DNA of 64,000 nt. Origin: Eulemur rufifrons. Lineage: Eukaryota; Chordata; Mammalia; Primates; Lemuridae. Below are positions 22,970-36,860 of the stretch, in pieces. Below the pieces are notes generated by a model that searched no databases, was not told where the DNA came from, and worked only from the letters and a program-made list of their open reading frames with translations. Location of the stretch: NCBI RefSeq assembly GCF_041146395.1, contig NC_090986.1:41328001-41392000 (forward strand). The letters are read 5' to 3'. How positions within the stretch are numbered: position 1 is the first letter of the stretch; each line of letters begins with the position of its first letter. Both the position numbers and the translations under genes were made by a program.

Positions 22970-24590
22970 TCTCAGTGGCAGAAAATAAAAGAAGAAATAA
23001 GAATGATCCACAATAGACGTTTTGCAACTCCAAAGGACACTGGGATATTTTCAGAAAGCTGCAAAATCTCAACTTCTCCTGCCTTCAGCCTACTTTTCGG
23101 ATTCCCATACTAACTCAGCCTAGTATCTTCCCAACAAATCAAATTTCTCTCCAATTATTAAGAAAAGAGGCCAAAAAGGGAGGAGAGAGGTGTATGCATG
23201 TGTGTGTTCCATAGTTCCCTACTACTCCTAAAGTTTTTAAGGCTTTTCTCTGTTTGCCTATAAAAGGTGAACATTAGGAAGGGTATAGCAAGCTGCAATC
23301 TCCCCAGGGACCTGAGAATACGCAAGCATAGCTGTAAAGGAAACCTTAGACCAGAGATGTTCTCTACACCCTTGGCACGGGGACCACTGTTTCCACTAGA
23401 TCTTGAACCTATCCCATACTTCCGCCAGTGAGCCACATTAAGTCTTTACTATGCGGAGAGTACAATAAAAGGTGCTATAGGGAACCACCACCAAAAATAA
23501 AGAGAAAAATAAGTCCTTGTTCTCATGGAGCGCATAACCTCTTGCAATCAAAAGCTATGAATGCATGCATGCCAGCCCACACAGGCAGCCTCTAGAATTT
23601 TACAACAGAGCAGCCTTCACAAACTAAAAAGCTCAGTACATAAGCACAAAGGGGACAGTATAGCAAGTGGCCTGCAACAGATGAGGCCGTGCCAGGCATT
23701 GCTATGCTTTTCTCAATCTTACTCTCCTCTATCATGCAATCTCTCCTCCCCTTATCACCCAGACTTCCTGAGAGAGAATTCTATACTCCCTATCCTTACC
23801 TCTGCCTCTCGGGTTTACTTCTCAGTGAACTCCAACTGTCTTCCACCTTCACTCCGAAATTGCTCTACCCCTAGTGAACTCCTAATTTGCAGACAGAGAT
23901 GTTTTAGTCATTTTTCTGAACTTTTAATTTGATACTGTCTATTCCAACATTTAACCATTTGTAGGTCACAACCCTTTTTGGAAATCTGATGAATGCTATG
24001 AACTTTCTCTCCAGAAAAAAATCTCCCTCTCTCTCTCTCTCACTCACACACGCAGAGGATTTAACAACCCCCAGATACTTAATCCTGTACCAACTAGGTC
24101 AACAGATCCCCAGTTAAGAACTGCTGACCACTTACTTGGTCACAACTTTCTCTTACAGATCACTCCACTTACCTTTGAATTTCCTTCTTGGGTTCCTCTC
24201 TCTGGGCCTTACCTCTTAAACATGGGTTATGAATTCAGGCCAATTTTCTCATTCAAAACATTCCTCCTTGCTTGTCTACTCTCATGATCTCAGCCATCAT
24301 CTACATGCTTAGAAGTTTTCATTCTTAACTCCACCCCAAACCACACCTCTACAATTCACACTTCCAAAGCCTACCACTTGGTGCACATCTCCACCCTGGC
24401 TAACAATATAATCAACATGACCAAAATCCAAATTCACCTGCCCCTACCTTCCCGCCTCTCACTTAACCAGGTTGTCTTTCTATAATCATCCTCAACTAAT
24501 AATGTCAAGACAATATCACACGTCCACTTCTAGTATGGTCATGTAGCTCCCATCAGACCAACTCTTCTACAGATAAGAACTTACAAACTT
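22970..24590. other. Intron, no gene; L2-like C/T-rich tract
   Basis: From about 23690 to 24580 the plus strand is C/T-rich with L2-like strings ('ctctctgggccttacctc', 'tcagccatcatctac'), so an old L2 on the plus strand is likely but the edges are unclear. A (CT)n/(CA)n microsatellite lies at 24027-24052. The 123-aa frame at 23561-23932 is within this tract and has no known domain. Confidence 0.4.
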
Positions 24591-24599
24591 GGGACTGAT

Positions 24600-25925
24600 G
24601 TATGAAAAACAATTTTCTGAGAGTACAGGAGAGCACCCGGAAGCAGACATTTACTGGAGATGAGTTGACATGTGAAGAAGGAACTGAACTAGAAGAGCAG
24701 CCAGTGTTTTAAGGTTTATAAAGCCTGAAGCCACACAAGTGGCTCAAATTCTGACAGAAAAACCAGTGTCTCACCTGCCTTTAGAAATAGAGGATGGAGT
24801 CCAGGACAACCGCAGTCACTAGAAAGTGAGAAGGAAATTCCAAGCCAGACAGAACTATAGAGAGGAAACAAAAACTCCTCGCACATCTCTAGACAGCCCC
24901 CGAACCACAGATGTGAAAGCTGACTCCAAGCATCCCAGCTAAGGCAAAAAGACCTGAGCTGAGATTTAAGCAGCCACCAACATAGGGAAAACAGAATTTA
25001 CAGTTTAAGTCCAGCCAAATTAAGTGTCCGGTTTAACAAAACAAATGAAAAACATTTTTTTTTTTTTTGGAAAAATATAAAGAATTGCAAGGTTCTACAA
25101 TTTATCACTTATAACATCCAGGATATAATCCAAATTACTTGACATAAAATAACTAAGAGAAAGTGGCCTATTCCCAAGGGAAAAGATAACCAAGGGAGAT
25201 TCCAAGATATTCCAGCTGTTCTATTATATTACTAATTAGCAAGTATTTCAAAGCAGTTATCATTCCAATACCCAGGTACAGAATTGAAAATATGCTCATG
25301 GTAATGAGAGGAAATCTCAGCAGAGAAATATAAATTATAAAAATGAACCAAAAAAAAAAAAACCCACCAAGAATCTAAGTCCTGAAAAACAAAGTATCTT
25401 AAATTAAAACTTCACTGGATATGATTAACAGCAGAATGGAGATGACAGAGGAAAGAGTGAACTCAAAGACAGATGAACAGAAAGTATTCAATCTAATGAA
25501 CAGAAAAACATTGACAAAAGTGAACCTTAGGGATCTGTGGTAAAACATTAAAATATCTAACATAACTCAAAAATAATTGTAATTGATGTCCCAGAAAAAG
25601 AAGAGAAAGAATGGGACAGAAAAAAAGTTTGATAAAATAATGGCTAAAATTTTTTCATAAACTGGGGACAACACATTTAGAGATTCAAGAAGATCAGCAA
25701 ACACCAATCAGGATAAATGCAAAGAAAATGATACCTGGGCACATGAGAGTCAACCTAATGAAAATTAATTATAACCAGAAAACCTTGAAAAGCAACCAGA
25801 CAAAAATGACACATTACATACTGGAGGTAACCTTGATTTGAATTACAAATTACTTCTCATCAGAGACAATGGAAGCCAGAAAACAGTGGAATATTACCTT
25901 AAAGCGCTGAAAGAAAAAAAAAGTC
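24600..25925 (+). repeat. HAL1 or L1M ORF1-region fragment
   Basis: The second half follows the end of L1/HAL1 ORF1: 'aattgatgtcccagaaaaag', 'aaaataatggctaaaatttt', 'aggataaatgcaaagaaaat', 'cacatgagagtcaacctaat', 'acttctcatcagagacaatg' and 'gaagccagaaaacagtggaa', then 'aaagcgctgaaagaaaaaa'. Because no ORF2 follows, a half-L1 (HAL1) is more likely than full L1M. No intact frame. Confidence 0.6.
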
Positions 25926-28900
25926 CATTCAGTTTGTATTAATAATACCACCAGCTACCAGTCTCAGACATCAAAAACCTTGGAGTCAGCTAGAGTTTTT
26001 CCTCACACTCAAGCACTCCCAGGGCCGCTGATGTTACCTCCTTTAGATCCATTTGAGACACGACATCTATCCCAACAAAAAGGTAGCTTGAGGTCTCATG
26101 TCTCTTCCGCAATAGCTGTTTAGCTGGCCCCTATGTAATTCACAGGATGACCTGTGCTCTCATTCTGAGAATACTGATTAGCTGGCCCTCTTGCAAAAGC
26201 CACTTAATGACTCCTTGCTGCATTCAAGATAAAATCCAAACTCTTTAGAAGAGAATTCTCAGATTTTCAAGTCTCAGGACGGCTTTTCAATTTTACAAAT
26301 TATTAAAGGCCCCAAAGAGCTTTTGTTTATGTGGGGTTATCTGTCAATATTTACTGATGATACAGCCTAGAACCCTGGATGAATATGAAAGGGGAGAATT
26401 AAAGGATACTTGGGCTGTCTTTCCATCATTTCCGGGGGAAGGTTGGAATGGCCTTAGGCACACGGTAAGGTCCCAGTACAACATCAACAACTTTGACATG
26501 ACCACCATAGGTCAGAAAGGTGTTATTATTAGTCTTTATTCTAGAACTCACAGAGCAGAAATGAGAACACTTCAGGAAGATTTCCACTTTTTAAAGTTTC
26601 TAAATTTTGACATATAAAGAATGGAGACATTGGAGAACTGCATTTTCAAGGAAAGGATTAGTTATAAAATACAGTAACACCCAACTTCCAAATTAAACCA
26701 GTTTATCGTTAACTTTTAAAACGTATTTCGGTGTAAGTTATATGCATATCAATATAAATAACAAAATTACCAGGCTAAAAATAAGTTTAAAAGTTTTCTG
26801 CGGCTCCAACTGAAGTCAGAAAAACATTAGAATATTCTTATACCAAAAATTATTGGGGGATAAAATATCCTAATACTTGGATTTTTCTTCTGAATATCTT
26901 TTAACACTTCATAACCTGAAAATAGAATCTTAATTAGAAACTATATACTTTGAGTAACTACCAACACTTGTAGAAATCCCTATTATTAATCACTTCTGGT
27001 TTCTAGCCTCCAACATGGAATAGCTATAGAACATATGAAATGTAGGCCAAGGAGAAATAAATTTCCTCTGAATTAGAACAGAATGAAGTCAATCCATTCA
27101 GACTAAAACTTTAATAATTTACAAAATAACAGTCCAAAAATAAATCTGTTCTTTTCCCATATAAAGTTTAAAAAATATCTAAATTACTAGTATACTTCCA
27201 AATATCTATAATACATTAAAAACATTAACTATACTATGGAAAGAAAATGATAGTTTTTTAAAAAAGAAGAAAGAAAGAATAAACTATCAGAACAGATTTG
27301 CTTCTGAAGTTTAATTGATTCTAAAATGTACCTCAATCAAAAACTTCAAAGATTTTCTGAAAGATTCAAATGTCTAAGGAAATTACTAAAAAAATCTAAC
27401 AAGATATTCCACCCAAGGATAAGAGCATGAAAACAAATTTTAAACTAACTCTGAAACATTTAGTAAACTCATAGTTACTTTATTTCCTAAAAATGAACAG
27501 TACCAAAAAAAATTTTTGTTCTATAAACATATACACAAACCTGAACCTCACATTGTTTATTCTAACTTGAACTAGGTAATAGTGCATTTTTACCAGCTTT
27601 ACGGCCCCTCAAGGATAATCATATGAATAAGGTTTGCCAAGTTGGCTACAGAAATACCTTACACTGATTTTGTACTATGAATGCAGAATGTATAAAGGAT
27701 GGGGATTATCAGGTCAATGAATACACAATCCACATAACATATCTCTAAATGTTCAAAAACATCAAGGTGGAACTGAAGGACTAGAAAACTTTTCTTTGTA
27801 TTTCTATAGTGAATAAGAAGCCCAACGTTAGAAGAGGCCACATTCCTATACTCTCTTAGCCAACCTGAATAAATATTAACAGAATTAAAGTCAAGGCAAC
27901 ATTTTAGATCAAAAAAACAAAACTTAAGAACTCACTAACATACTTCTATATTCACCGTTCTCTATCCCAAAATTCTATTTACAGAATATAAAAGTAAAGA
28001 AAAAAATCTGAGGCACCTCTGGAGAGCAGACAGAAAACAGTACAGAAAGCAGCATTAGAAAAGAATCTTGGCACAGGAAAGAGAATCAAGATAATTTCTA
28101 GAAAAAGACTAGCAAAAAAAATGTCTAGGAAATAGTCAACCCTAAAGAATAGATATATATCTTCAAAGTAGATAAACTTATTCTGCTCCATCAGTGTGTT
28201 GTCTAATTCAATAAGAATTAAAAGTCATAAGTTACTTTTGGATTTCCACAGTAACTAAACATACATAGGCACATAAATTCTTTTTCTAGAATTTATGAAC
28301 CACAAAACATGACTTTTTCCCAAAAAATTATGAGCAGAAACACGGAACTACACACGAAGTGCTGCCTTTGTAGTTATGTTTTCAAGGACCAGAAGTTATC
28401 TAAATTAAAATCAACCCTGTTACTGTATCATGCAGTATTAAGAAAATCAAATTTTTCACTTGGCAAATGTTAGGTTCTAGACTTGAATACATAGTGACAG
28501 AAATATTAGTTTTTCCCTAAATATTATGTTACTTGATTTGCATAAAAACATCCTATTCCTGTAAAGCTTTCCAATTTTAAGAGACATGATATCAATGTAT
28601 TTTATATCTTAAACATTTGACATAAAGACCAGAAATGGCCCTCAAACTAAAATATACCAGTATTCACTATTAATACTAATGCTTCATAAGATTTTGAAAC
28701 TTAAAGGTTTTTATAACAACATTTAGAAGTCCTTTTTGGAGTCTTAAAGACAAACAATTAAATTTGTAGTAAAATAAATTCATGTCACATTTTTTTCGTC
28801 ACCCCTCAGGAAAAAGAATTTGTTGTTGTCGTTGTTACCTTGTCACAGTATGCGATGTCATTATCCTGTGTCCCTCAGCATAACAGTTTGCAAATGATTA

Positions 28901-29353
28901 GCTTAAAGGCAATTAAATATAAATCTAAACCCATTTCATTTTACAATTAGTATTTGACTGGTAGGACTAGCCCCGCCAAAACACTGACCAAGAGAAGTAA
29001 ATAAAAACATTAGCATTTTATGTTAGTAACATTAGTATTCTTATGGATACTATTTTAAATTCAGATTTTTAAAACTGATAGTTTAAAATAGGTTACAATT
29101 CCAAAACTTCAACACAGAACTACACTTAAAATTATATTGGATTAAAGAAGCATGTAATATAAAACCAAATAAAAAATTATGCCTAAACTTTGAAAAAAAT
29201 GTATGACTAAATATTTTACAAATCTGAATTTAAAATGTACATATCTCAAACAGAATTCTTAGATATATAAGTCTTATATTTAGCAATTTGAACAAATGTA
29301 ATACATTTGCTATAATCACATAAATGGATATATACAGTCATGAAGAACATTTC
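25926..29353. other. Intron, no gene
   Basis: AT-rich single-copy DNA. 26250-26340 ('ggccccaaagagcttttg', 'tttatgtggggttatctgtc') resembles an old DNA-transposon repeat I cannot name with confidence. The 86-aa frame at 26357-26617 has no known domain. 26620-29350 shows no recognised repeat and no gene. Confidence 0.5.
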
Positions 29354-29368
29354 AAAAACTCATTAGTA

Positions 29369-29717
<349 letters not shown>

Positions 29718-29732
29718 AAAAACTCATTAGTA

Positions 29733-30045
29733 ATCTTCAATATTCTTGTCCTCTACATAACTTTAGTCACCTCGCTTACCATCATCGTCAAAAACACAAA
29801 AAACTTGGCACACTGGTCACTTTAAAGACCTTATTGAGCTAAAGGCTGCTCCAAGTTCTCCTTTAAATTCTCAGGATTTATTAAAGTCAGAAAACTTCCA
29901 GAGAGGGAATAAAAATGTTGGTGGGGTAATTAAAGAGAACTAATAAGTTTCCCTTCTTTACAGACAAGGTCAGGGCTTGGTTTTATTATCCAAGTCCAGG
30001 TGGTTTCTTCACAAGAAAGTATTTTTCTTGTCCTAGGCACATACC

Positions 30046-30076
<31 letters not shown>

Positions 30077-32470
30077 ATAAATGCTCATTGAGTTAAACTG
30101 AATATTTAAAAACTTTACTTCTACTTTTAATTGAACTAGAATAACCTATGGGGAAAATACACTCAATCCATACATGATATTAGGATCAAAAATTACAGGC
30201 CTCAGCACCACCATTTGGAAGCCTTATATATACATCCCTTAAATGGGCTTCAGTTTCCTCATATGTAAAATGAGAACTTCATCTGCCACTCATAACGGAG
30301 AGGGGTTTTGGAAGGATCAGGTGAGAACACACAGGAAAGTACTTTCTAAGCCCCAAACCACCCGTGAGACAGGTGAACCTGGGACAGTTAAATCAACATC
30401 TTTGCCCACAGAGTCCTCTTGCAAAGGTTAATCATTATCTCCTACCTGACCTTCACAGGGCAACTGTAAAAAACGGTCTAATACTTCAAGAATGCAAAGG
30501 TAAACAAGAAAGCCAAAAAAGTAGCTGAAAATAACAGTCCTGGTTAGATGAGCAGTTTCTAAAAATTCCATGAGTACCACACAGAAAAACTTCTGGCACA
30601 TTAAAAAAAAAACTTTGTTTTAAGGTGAAAAAGACATCACATCTGCTCTAGTGAGAGTTTTTGACTCCACTGAATGAGACTCACAGGATTTATGAAACCA
30701 CTGAAATTATGTGCAAAATGCATGCTTATGTTCATTTTCTGGAAAAAAAATAATCCATAGCTTTCATGAGAATTTTGAGTGCTACACATAGTGAGCAAAA
30801 CTGGAAGCTCTTTTGTCAGAAAATAAAATGAAAATTTTTACGTGTAAAGAAAAAGTTTAACATATAAGTAAAATGAGTCAAGGTCAAGGGTGAGTAGCCT
30901 TTCAGTTAAATTGTCACTTTTTACTGAACAGTAAAATAGCAAGTTAAAAAAATTATAAACAAAAGATTAAAAATGGCAAGTAAATAAGAATCTAAAGTTA
31001 TAAATTCCATATACAAAACATGTATAATTTATCATTTCTAGGAACAGAAAAGCACACCATTTAAGAATATATCAGTCAACTATAGAAGTATCAACCCTAA
31101 ATAATCACAACGATGTGGGGAAACACTTAGGAATGTTTAATAAAACACAGGATTTTATAGCATGCAAACTACAGCTCAATAAAGCTGTCAAAATAAAAAT
31201 AAAGCACGGGAGACAAGAGCACCTGCTTTCAGGGCAGATGCACTCTGAACATCACCGTACTGGTGCAGGGGACATTTCTCATGCCTCCTGTGTGCGGCCA
31301 GCAAGATAAGGAAGGGAAACCAGAAATAGGTGGCTGTGGCTAGAAGTATCTGGTTTCCTAACTAGTCTGTTCATTCCTTCGTGCACTCCACAGTGACTTA
31401 GCTACCTTTTCTGGAATTTGGACCTTTTCCTTACTTCTGGTGTCCACATTTTACTGCATTCCTTCATTGCTCCAATTGAAACAGCTTATTTTCCTCTTGT
31501 CATCCTCCAAGCCCCATGAAGCAGGTTTTACTACCACTTTGCAATAAGAAAGATAAAGCACAGATAAGTTCTGTAACTTGTTCATGGTCACATTTAGCAA
31601 TTTACAAAGCACTTTCATAGATGTGAATTTTATTCTTGGTTTTTAAATATCAAGAAGCTACTTTGTCTAAAACTAATAGTTGACAATTTTTTTTAATATA
31701 ACCTCAACCTGCCTTTGGCACCTACCATATATACACGGTACAATGGTAAATACAAAGATGAGAAAACCAGTCTCAGCCCTTCACGTGTTCTCATTAGGAC
31801 AAAGTTATGCAAAAATCACTATTTTAATGGAGATGAATTACACAAAAGAGGTAAAAATATAGTATGACGATATGTAGAAGGAAGAATTATTGCTGAAGAG
31901 AACTATCAAAACTTCTTAGTACGAGAAGTCTAAAACGAAGAGAGGACTAAATGTGAAAATACAAACACAAAAATGTCTGTGGCCTTGCAACCTGGGGACT
32001 GCTCCCTTCCCAACATCCTAAATTTCCATGGCCAGTGTACCTATTATCAGTCAACCCTATACTCCCCATCTAAAACTCCTGACAAGGGATAAGGCATCTC
32101 TTCTACTTCTCAGGAGGGGGGCTCAGAAAATCACAAAGACTTAAGAGAATGGGTTTCTAGGGGGAGAAACCACAACAAACTAATGGAGTGGTATTTAGGA
32201 AGAAAGGTGCCTTCTATGCATAGCACAGCAGACGGCCGGCCTACTCTACAACCTCCTGAGACCAAGGTGCCCCAACCCACTGGTGAGCAGAGGGATCTGA
32301 AGAGAGCAAAAGCAGGAAAGACAAGACCCTGAGAGAAGAAGCAAGATGCAGTGAATCTTCCTGGACAGTAAATGGAGGCACTGCCCCCAGTCAGCTAGCC
32401 AATCAAGAAGTCACAAAAGGCAAGAGTAAAAACCAAGAAACAAGAAGGGAGATTGACACCGAAGGGCAGG
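29733..32470. other. Intron, no gene; MIR and L2 pieces
   Basis: A MIR core is visible at 30235-30355 on plus ('cagtttcctcatatgtaaaa', 'gatcaggtgagaac') and another on minus at about 31515-31620. An L2 tail split by a 30-base A-run lies at 30030-30105. The rest is single-copy, AT-rich, without gene signals. Confidence 0.5.
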
Positions 32471-32687
32471 CACAATGGAATGGAGATTCCATTCCCTGTA
32501 CCTCTATCAAAAATAAGTAAATTAAACCAAAAACTGGTTCTTTGAAATGATCAATAAGATAAACATACCTCTGGGTAGAAATTTTGTGAGATTTTTTTAA
32601 AATTCAAAAAGATAAATTACAATGAGCAAAATACAGAGTAACATAGGGCAATAAACAAAGATCTAATACAATGTCAGCTAAGGTGTT

Positions 32688-33033
32688 TTTGTTGTTGTTG
32701 TTTGGTTTTTTTTTTTCTGAGACAGAGTCTGGCTCTGTTGCCCGAGCTAGAGTACCGTGGCATCAGCCTAGCTCACAGCAACCTCAAACTCCTGGGCTCA
32801 AGCGATCCTCCTGCCTCAGCCTCCTGAGTAGCTGGGACTACACGCATGCACCATCATGCCCGGCTAATTTTTTCAATATATATTTTTAGCTATCCGGATA
32901 ATTTCTTTCTATTTCTAGTAGAGACAAGGTCTCGCTCTTGCTCAGGCTGGTCCTGAACTCCTGATCTTGAGCGATCCTCTCTCCTTGGCCTCCCAGAGTG
33001 CTAGGATTACAGGCGTGAGCCACCTCGCTCCAC
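32688..33033 (-). mobile_element. Alu, lemur-type, minus strand
   Basis: Reads as the complement of a full dimer: T-rich head, 'gagacagagtctggctctgt', 'cagcctagctcacagcaacc', the complement of the expanded middle at 32866-32920, and the complement of the Alu start at the right end. Flanks agctaaggtgtt (32676-32687) and agcctaaggtgtt (33034-33046) are a near-perfect target duplication. Confidence 0.93.
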
Positions 33034-33063
33034 AGCCTAAGGTGTTATTTTTTTTTTTATCTC

Positions 33064-33195
33064 CCCCACTATAATGCAAGTAAGTCCCACAAGGCGAGGG
33101 ACTTTTCTCTACTTGCGTGTTGCAGTGTCCCCAGCACCTACATTGTCTGGATTATAGGAAGTGCTCAAGAAGCATCTTTTAAATGAATACATAAA
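33064..33195 (+). repeat. L2 3' tail
   Basis: 'ccactataatgcaagtaag', 'tcccacaaggcgagggactt', 'gtgtccccagcacctacatt' and 'ataggaagtgctcaagaag' match the L2 3' end (actagaatgtaagctcc, tgtatccccagcac, gtaggcgctcaataa). Confidence 0.75.
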
Positions 33196-33599
33196 GGTTT
33201 TTGTACAAGAACATTATGAACTATTAACCAAAATTGAGAATCTAAATAGAACAGATAGATTTCCAGAATCATATGAAATGCCAAAATAAATGCAAGAAGA
33301 AATGGATTTTTAATCAGTACTCCTCTGAAATATGTCCTAGACTTAAATGTTTTTACACATGACACACTAAGACAGGAAGCAACGCAATTCATTTTATGGG
33401 GCTAATAAAATTTTGATTCCAAATCTAAGTAAGGTCCCAAAGCAAAATACAGGGATAGTTCACGTAAGAATATAAGTGAGAAACAAAAATCTTAGAAAAA
33501 TATCAACTAACAAAGGCTAACAGCATATTTTTAAAATTCATGATTACAAAGGGTTTTTCCAAGAAAGCAAAGGCAGCTTTATATTAAAACTTCTGTCAT

Positions 33600-33937
33600 G
33601 GCCAGGTGTGGTGGCTCACGCCTGTAATCCTAGCACTCTGGGAGGCTGAGGGGGGAGGATGGCTTGAGGTCAGGAGTTCGAGACCAGCCTGAGCAAGTGC
33701 AAGACCCCATCTATACTAAAAAAAAAAAAAAAAAAATAGAAAGAAATTAGCTGGACAACTAAAAATATATAGAAAAAATTAGCTGGGCATGCTGGTACAT
33801 GTCTGTAGTCTCAGTTATTCGGGAGGCTGAAGCAGAAGGATCGCTTAAGCCCAGGAGTTTGAGGTTGCTGTGAGCTGGGCTGATGCCATGGGACTCTAGT
33901 CCGGGCAACAAAGTGAGACTGTCTCAAAAAAAATAAT
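33600..33937 (+). mobile_element. Alu, lemur-type, full dimer
   Basis: Starts 'ggccaggtgtggtggctc', has an inner A-run and the expanded middle ('aattagctggacaac', 'taaaaatatatagaaaa'), then the right monomer. A 10-base duplication, cttctgtcat, flanks it at 33590-33599 and 33938-33947. The poly-A tail is short (about 10 bases). It lies head-to-head with the Alu at 32688, about 570 bases away. Confidence 0.93.
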
Positions 33938-34807
33938 CTTCTGTCATTATATGTCACCACATTAATGGATTGGGGGAAAAAACTCACATAATTTTAATAG
34001 ATGCCAAAAATTCATATGATCTTGTTCAACATCTAATTGTGATAAATATTCTCAAAACCAGGGAGAAAAAATGCCTGTAAATTGATTTTTTTTTAAGATA
34101 AAAATCAAAAACTATAGCATAGAGTAGAATAGTAAAAAAGAGAAATCTTTGATTCATTCCTATTGAGACAGGAACAAGTCAAAAATACCACATGATGCTG
34201 AAGATCCTGACCAATGTGGTAAGATAAGAAAAATGAGAGACTAGAAAAGATAAAATTGATTATTTGGAGATGATTTGATCATCTACAGCGGAAAAAAATC
34301 ATTCAATTCAGAACTAATATGAGTTGAGTTCCTGAATAGAAGATAAACTTCTCAATAGCATTTTCCTACACTAACCAATTAGAAGACAGTTGAATAAGAT
34401 AGCATTCAGAGCAGCAGCAAAAACTATGAGGTTCCTTGATTTAATGTGAGAAATAAGAACATTAGCCATAATTTTAAAAAATATATTAAAGGAATATTAA
34501 AGAAGACTTGAAAAATAAAGAAATATACCCTGTTCACAGATGCGATAAAACATTATAAAGATGTCAATTCTCCCCAAATTGACCTAAAAATTCAAGCAAT
34601 TTCAATTAAATGAGAGCTGAATTATTTGAAAAAGTTTTCAAACTAATTCTCATGTCTATATGAAAAAATACAAATTTACAAATAGCTAAATCAATTTTGA
34701 AAAATGGAACAAGAGATTCACACTATCTGTATATGACATATCTCAAAGTCAATAAAAAAGAGTGATACTGGTGCAGCAACAAATAACAGAGAACTCAAAA
34801 ACAGACT

Positions 34808-34831
34808 TGTGTGTGTGTGTATATATATATA
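34808..34831. repeat. (TG)n(TA)n microsatellite
   Basis: A tgtgtgtgtgtg run passes directly into tatatatatata inside the L1M fragment. Confidence 0.8.
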
Positions 34832-35643
34832 TGGACCTTGATGTATTTTCAAGGAGGCCGCAAAGAGAGAAGGAATAGATTATTCAATATATGGTGCTAG
34901 GAGAACTGAAAGAAAAAATGCAAAAACACTGCAGGGAAAGGTTGACTACTACCTCATACCATGTAAAAACATAAAACCCAAATTGATTAACTACCCAAAT
35001 GTGAATGTAAAATTTTAAATGTATAAGAAGTATATATAGAAGGATATCTCTATGGTTTAAGGAACCACAAAATTCTCAACCATAAAACAAGAATGGAAGA
35101 ATGTGATATCAGAGTAAAGAATTTCTGTTAAGAAAGTATACTACCACAGAACAAAAGTTATAGTAGGTGAAGGCCTTAAAGAAGATATCTGGAACATCTA
35201 AATATAACAAAGGATTATATCTAAAGTATACAAAGAACTTCTACATATCAATAAGAAATCCAGTAACCAATTAAAAAAAAAAAGGACATAAGGACATTAA
35301 TTAAAGGGGAAATCCAAAGAGGTATATGAAGAGATATTCTACCTTACCTTTAATTGGAGAAATGCATATTTAAACATCATGACATAGTCCATGAGGGAGA
35401 CCAGGTCATTCTTAAAAAGAATCTGATTCACTGTGTAGGTTAGTATTCCTTCTCCCTTCTACAGAGCAGGGATCTGGATCACGACATCTGAGAGACCACC
35501 CTTCAGGTGTTCCTTTGCTGAATCATTTAAACTGACTGCCAGTGTCACCAAAACACATCTATACACACACATACACTTATGTACATACATGCATGAGATT
35601 GGCAAAAATTACCAAATCAGATAATATCAGTGATGGTGAGTGT

Positions 35644-36092
35644 ATGTGTTTGCCAAGGCTGGTGTAACAAAGTACCACAAACCGAGTGACTTAGAAAAAC
35701 AGAAATTTACTATTTTACCGTTCTGAAGTCCAGAAGTCTGAAATCAAGGTATCAGCAAAGCCATGCTATCTCTGAAACCTGTAGGAGAAGAATCTTTCCT
35801 TCCCTCTTCCTACTTTCTGGTGGTTTGCTAGAAATCTTTGGCATTCCTTGGCTTATAGATGCATCAGTCCAATTCTCCATCTTCACATGGCCATCTTCCC
35901 TCTGTGCATGTCTGCCTCTGTATCCAAATTTACTCTTTTTATAAGAACACCAATCATATTGGATTAGGGCCTACTCCAATGACCTCATTTAATTTGATTA
36001 CCACTATAAAGACTATTTCCAAATAAGTCACAATCTGAGATACTAGGGGTTAAAACTTCATCATATAATTTTAGTGGGACACGGAGCAGTGT
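35644..36092 (-). mobile_element. MLT1-type MaLR solo LTR, minus strand
   Basis: In complement this is a MaLR LTR: 'gtttgccaaggctggtgtaa', 'caaagtaccacaaaccgagt', 'tcttcacatggccatcttcc', 'ataagaacaccaatcatatt', 'ggattagggcctactccaat' and 'gacctcatttaatttgatta' are the inverse-strand hallmarks of MLT1A-like LTRs. No internal region is attached. Confidence 0.85.
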
Positions 36093-36860
36093 AATATTAA
36101 AGAGCAATGCCTGGCTCATCCTTGGACTGTTGGCTCAACAAGGGAAGGGAAAGGAAGGATCCTGAAGTCTAATCTCTTAAGGGCAGGATCCTCAGAGAGG
36201 CTGCCTGGGTGCCAGTCCTGAACTTAGCTTTTACATAACCAACAGAATTGATGGAACCTTTCCAAGAGCCACACATTTTACATCCAAATGAAACTTGCTG
36301 GCTGGGATTTCCCTCCACTGGCTTTAACTATAAACCTTCTATAGTCTACTAACCACAAGCTAAACATGGCACCTCAGAAACTATGACAACCCTTCAGCAT
36401 ACAAAATATGCATGCATTTATTCCAAAGTCATAATTTAAGAAAAAAATGTTACAGTCTATGTTTTGAAATGTAAAAACACCTTTATATACTGGAAAATTT
36501 TAAAGTTAAAACAAATTTTGAAAAAAAAAATATATTCCAAAAATGAATAACTGATCTGAATTGCTGGATAGATGGATGAAAGTATGATAATATTAATAGT
36601 GCATCTACAGAAAGCCCAAAGAACTTTCAAACACAATGGGAGGTAGTAGCATATTAATACAGCCTTCTTTCTTTTACCAACCTCAAAGCCAAGCCAAACA
36701 CCACCTCTGGGCCCAAGCAAGGTACTGGGCATACAAAGAGTAGACAGGAGAGCTGCTGCAGGACTACTTTACCTTCGGCAGGAGAGAACTGGGGGAACAA
36801 GAGTGGAAGAGCCCCAGGGTAAGGCTCTGACCACAGTGGGTTACAGGAAGAAGACAGACC
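36093..36860. other. Intron, no gene
   Basis: Single-copy. The 91-aa frame at 36457-36732 (minus) shows hydrophobic runs only and no known domain. Confidence 0.5.

Larger units (their letters stand above)
32470..35400 (+). repeat. Old L1M ORF2 fragment, interrupted by two Alus and an L2 tail
   Basis: L1 ORF2-derived strings run in order over nearly 3 kb: 'aactggttctttgaaatgat' (32534), 'gagaatctaaatagaacag' (33236), 'ttttaatagatgccaaaaat' (33993), 'ctgttcacagatgcgataaa' (34531), 'atgtcaattctccccaaat' (34561), 'gattattcaatatatggtgc' (34877) and 'aaggattatatctaaagtat' (35211). Frequent stops and indels show it is dead. Interrupted by Alus at 32688 and 33600, with an L2 tail at 33064. Confidence 0.82.

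Noticed and set aside
23561..23932. 123-codon plus-strand frame
   Set aside because: Lies in a C/T-rich L2-like tract; no similarity recognised.
26357..26617. 86-codon frame with fairly protein-like composition
   Set aside because: No known domain, no splice sites noted at both ends, next to transposon-like text; too short to support alone.
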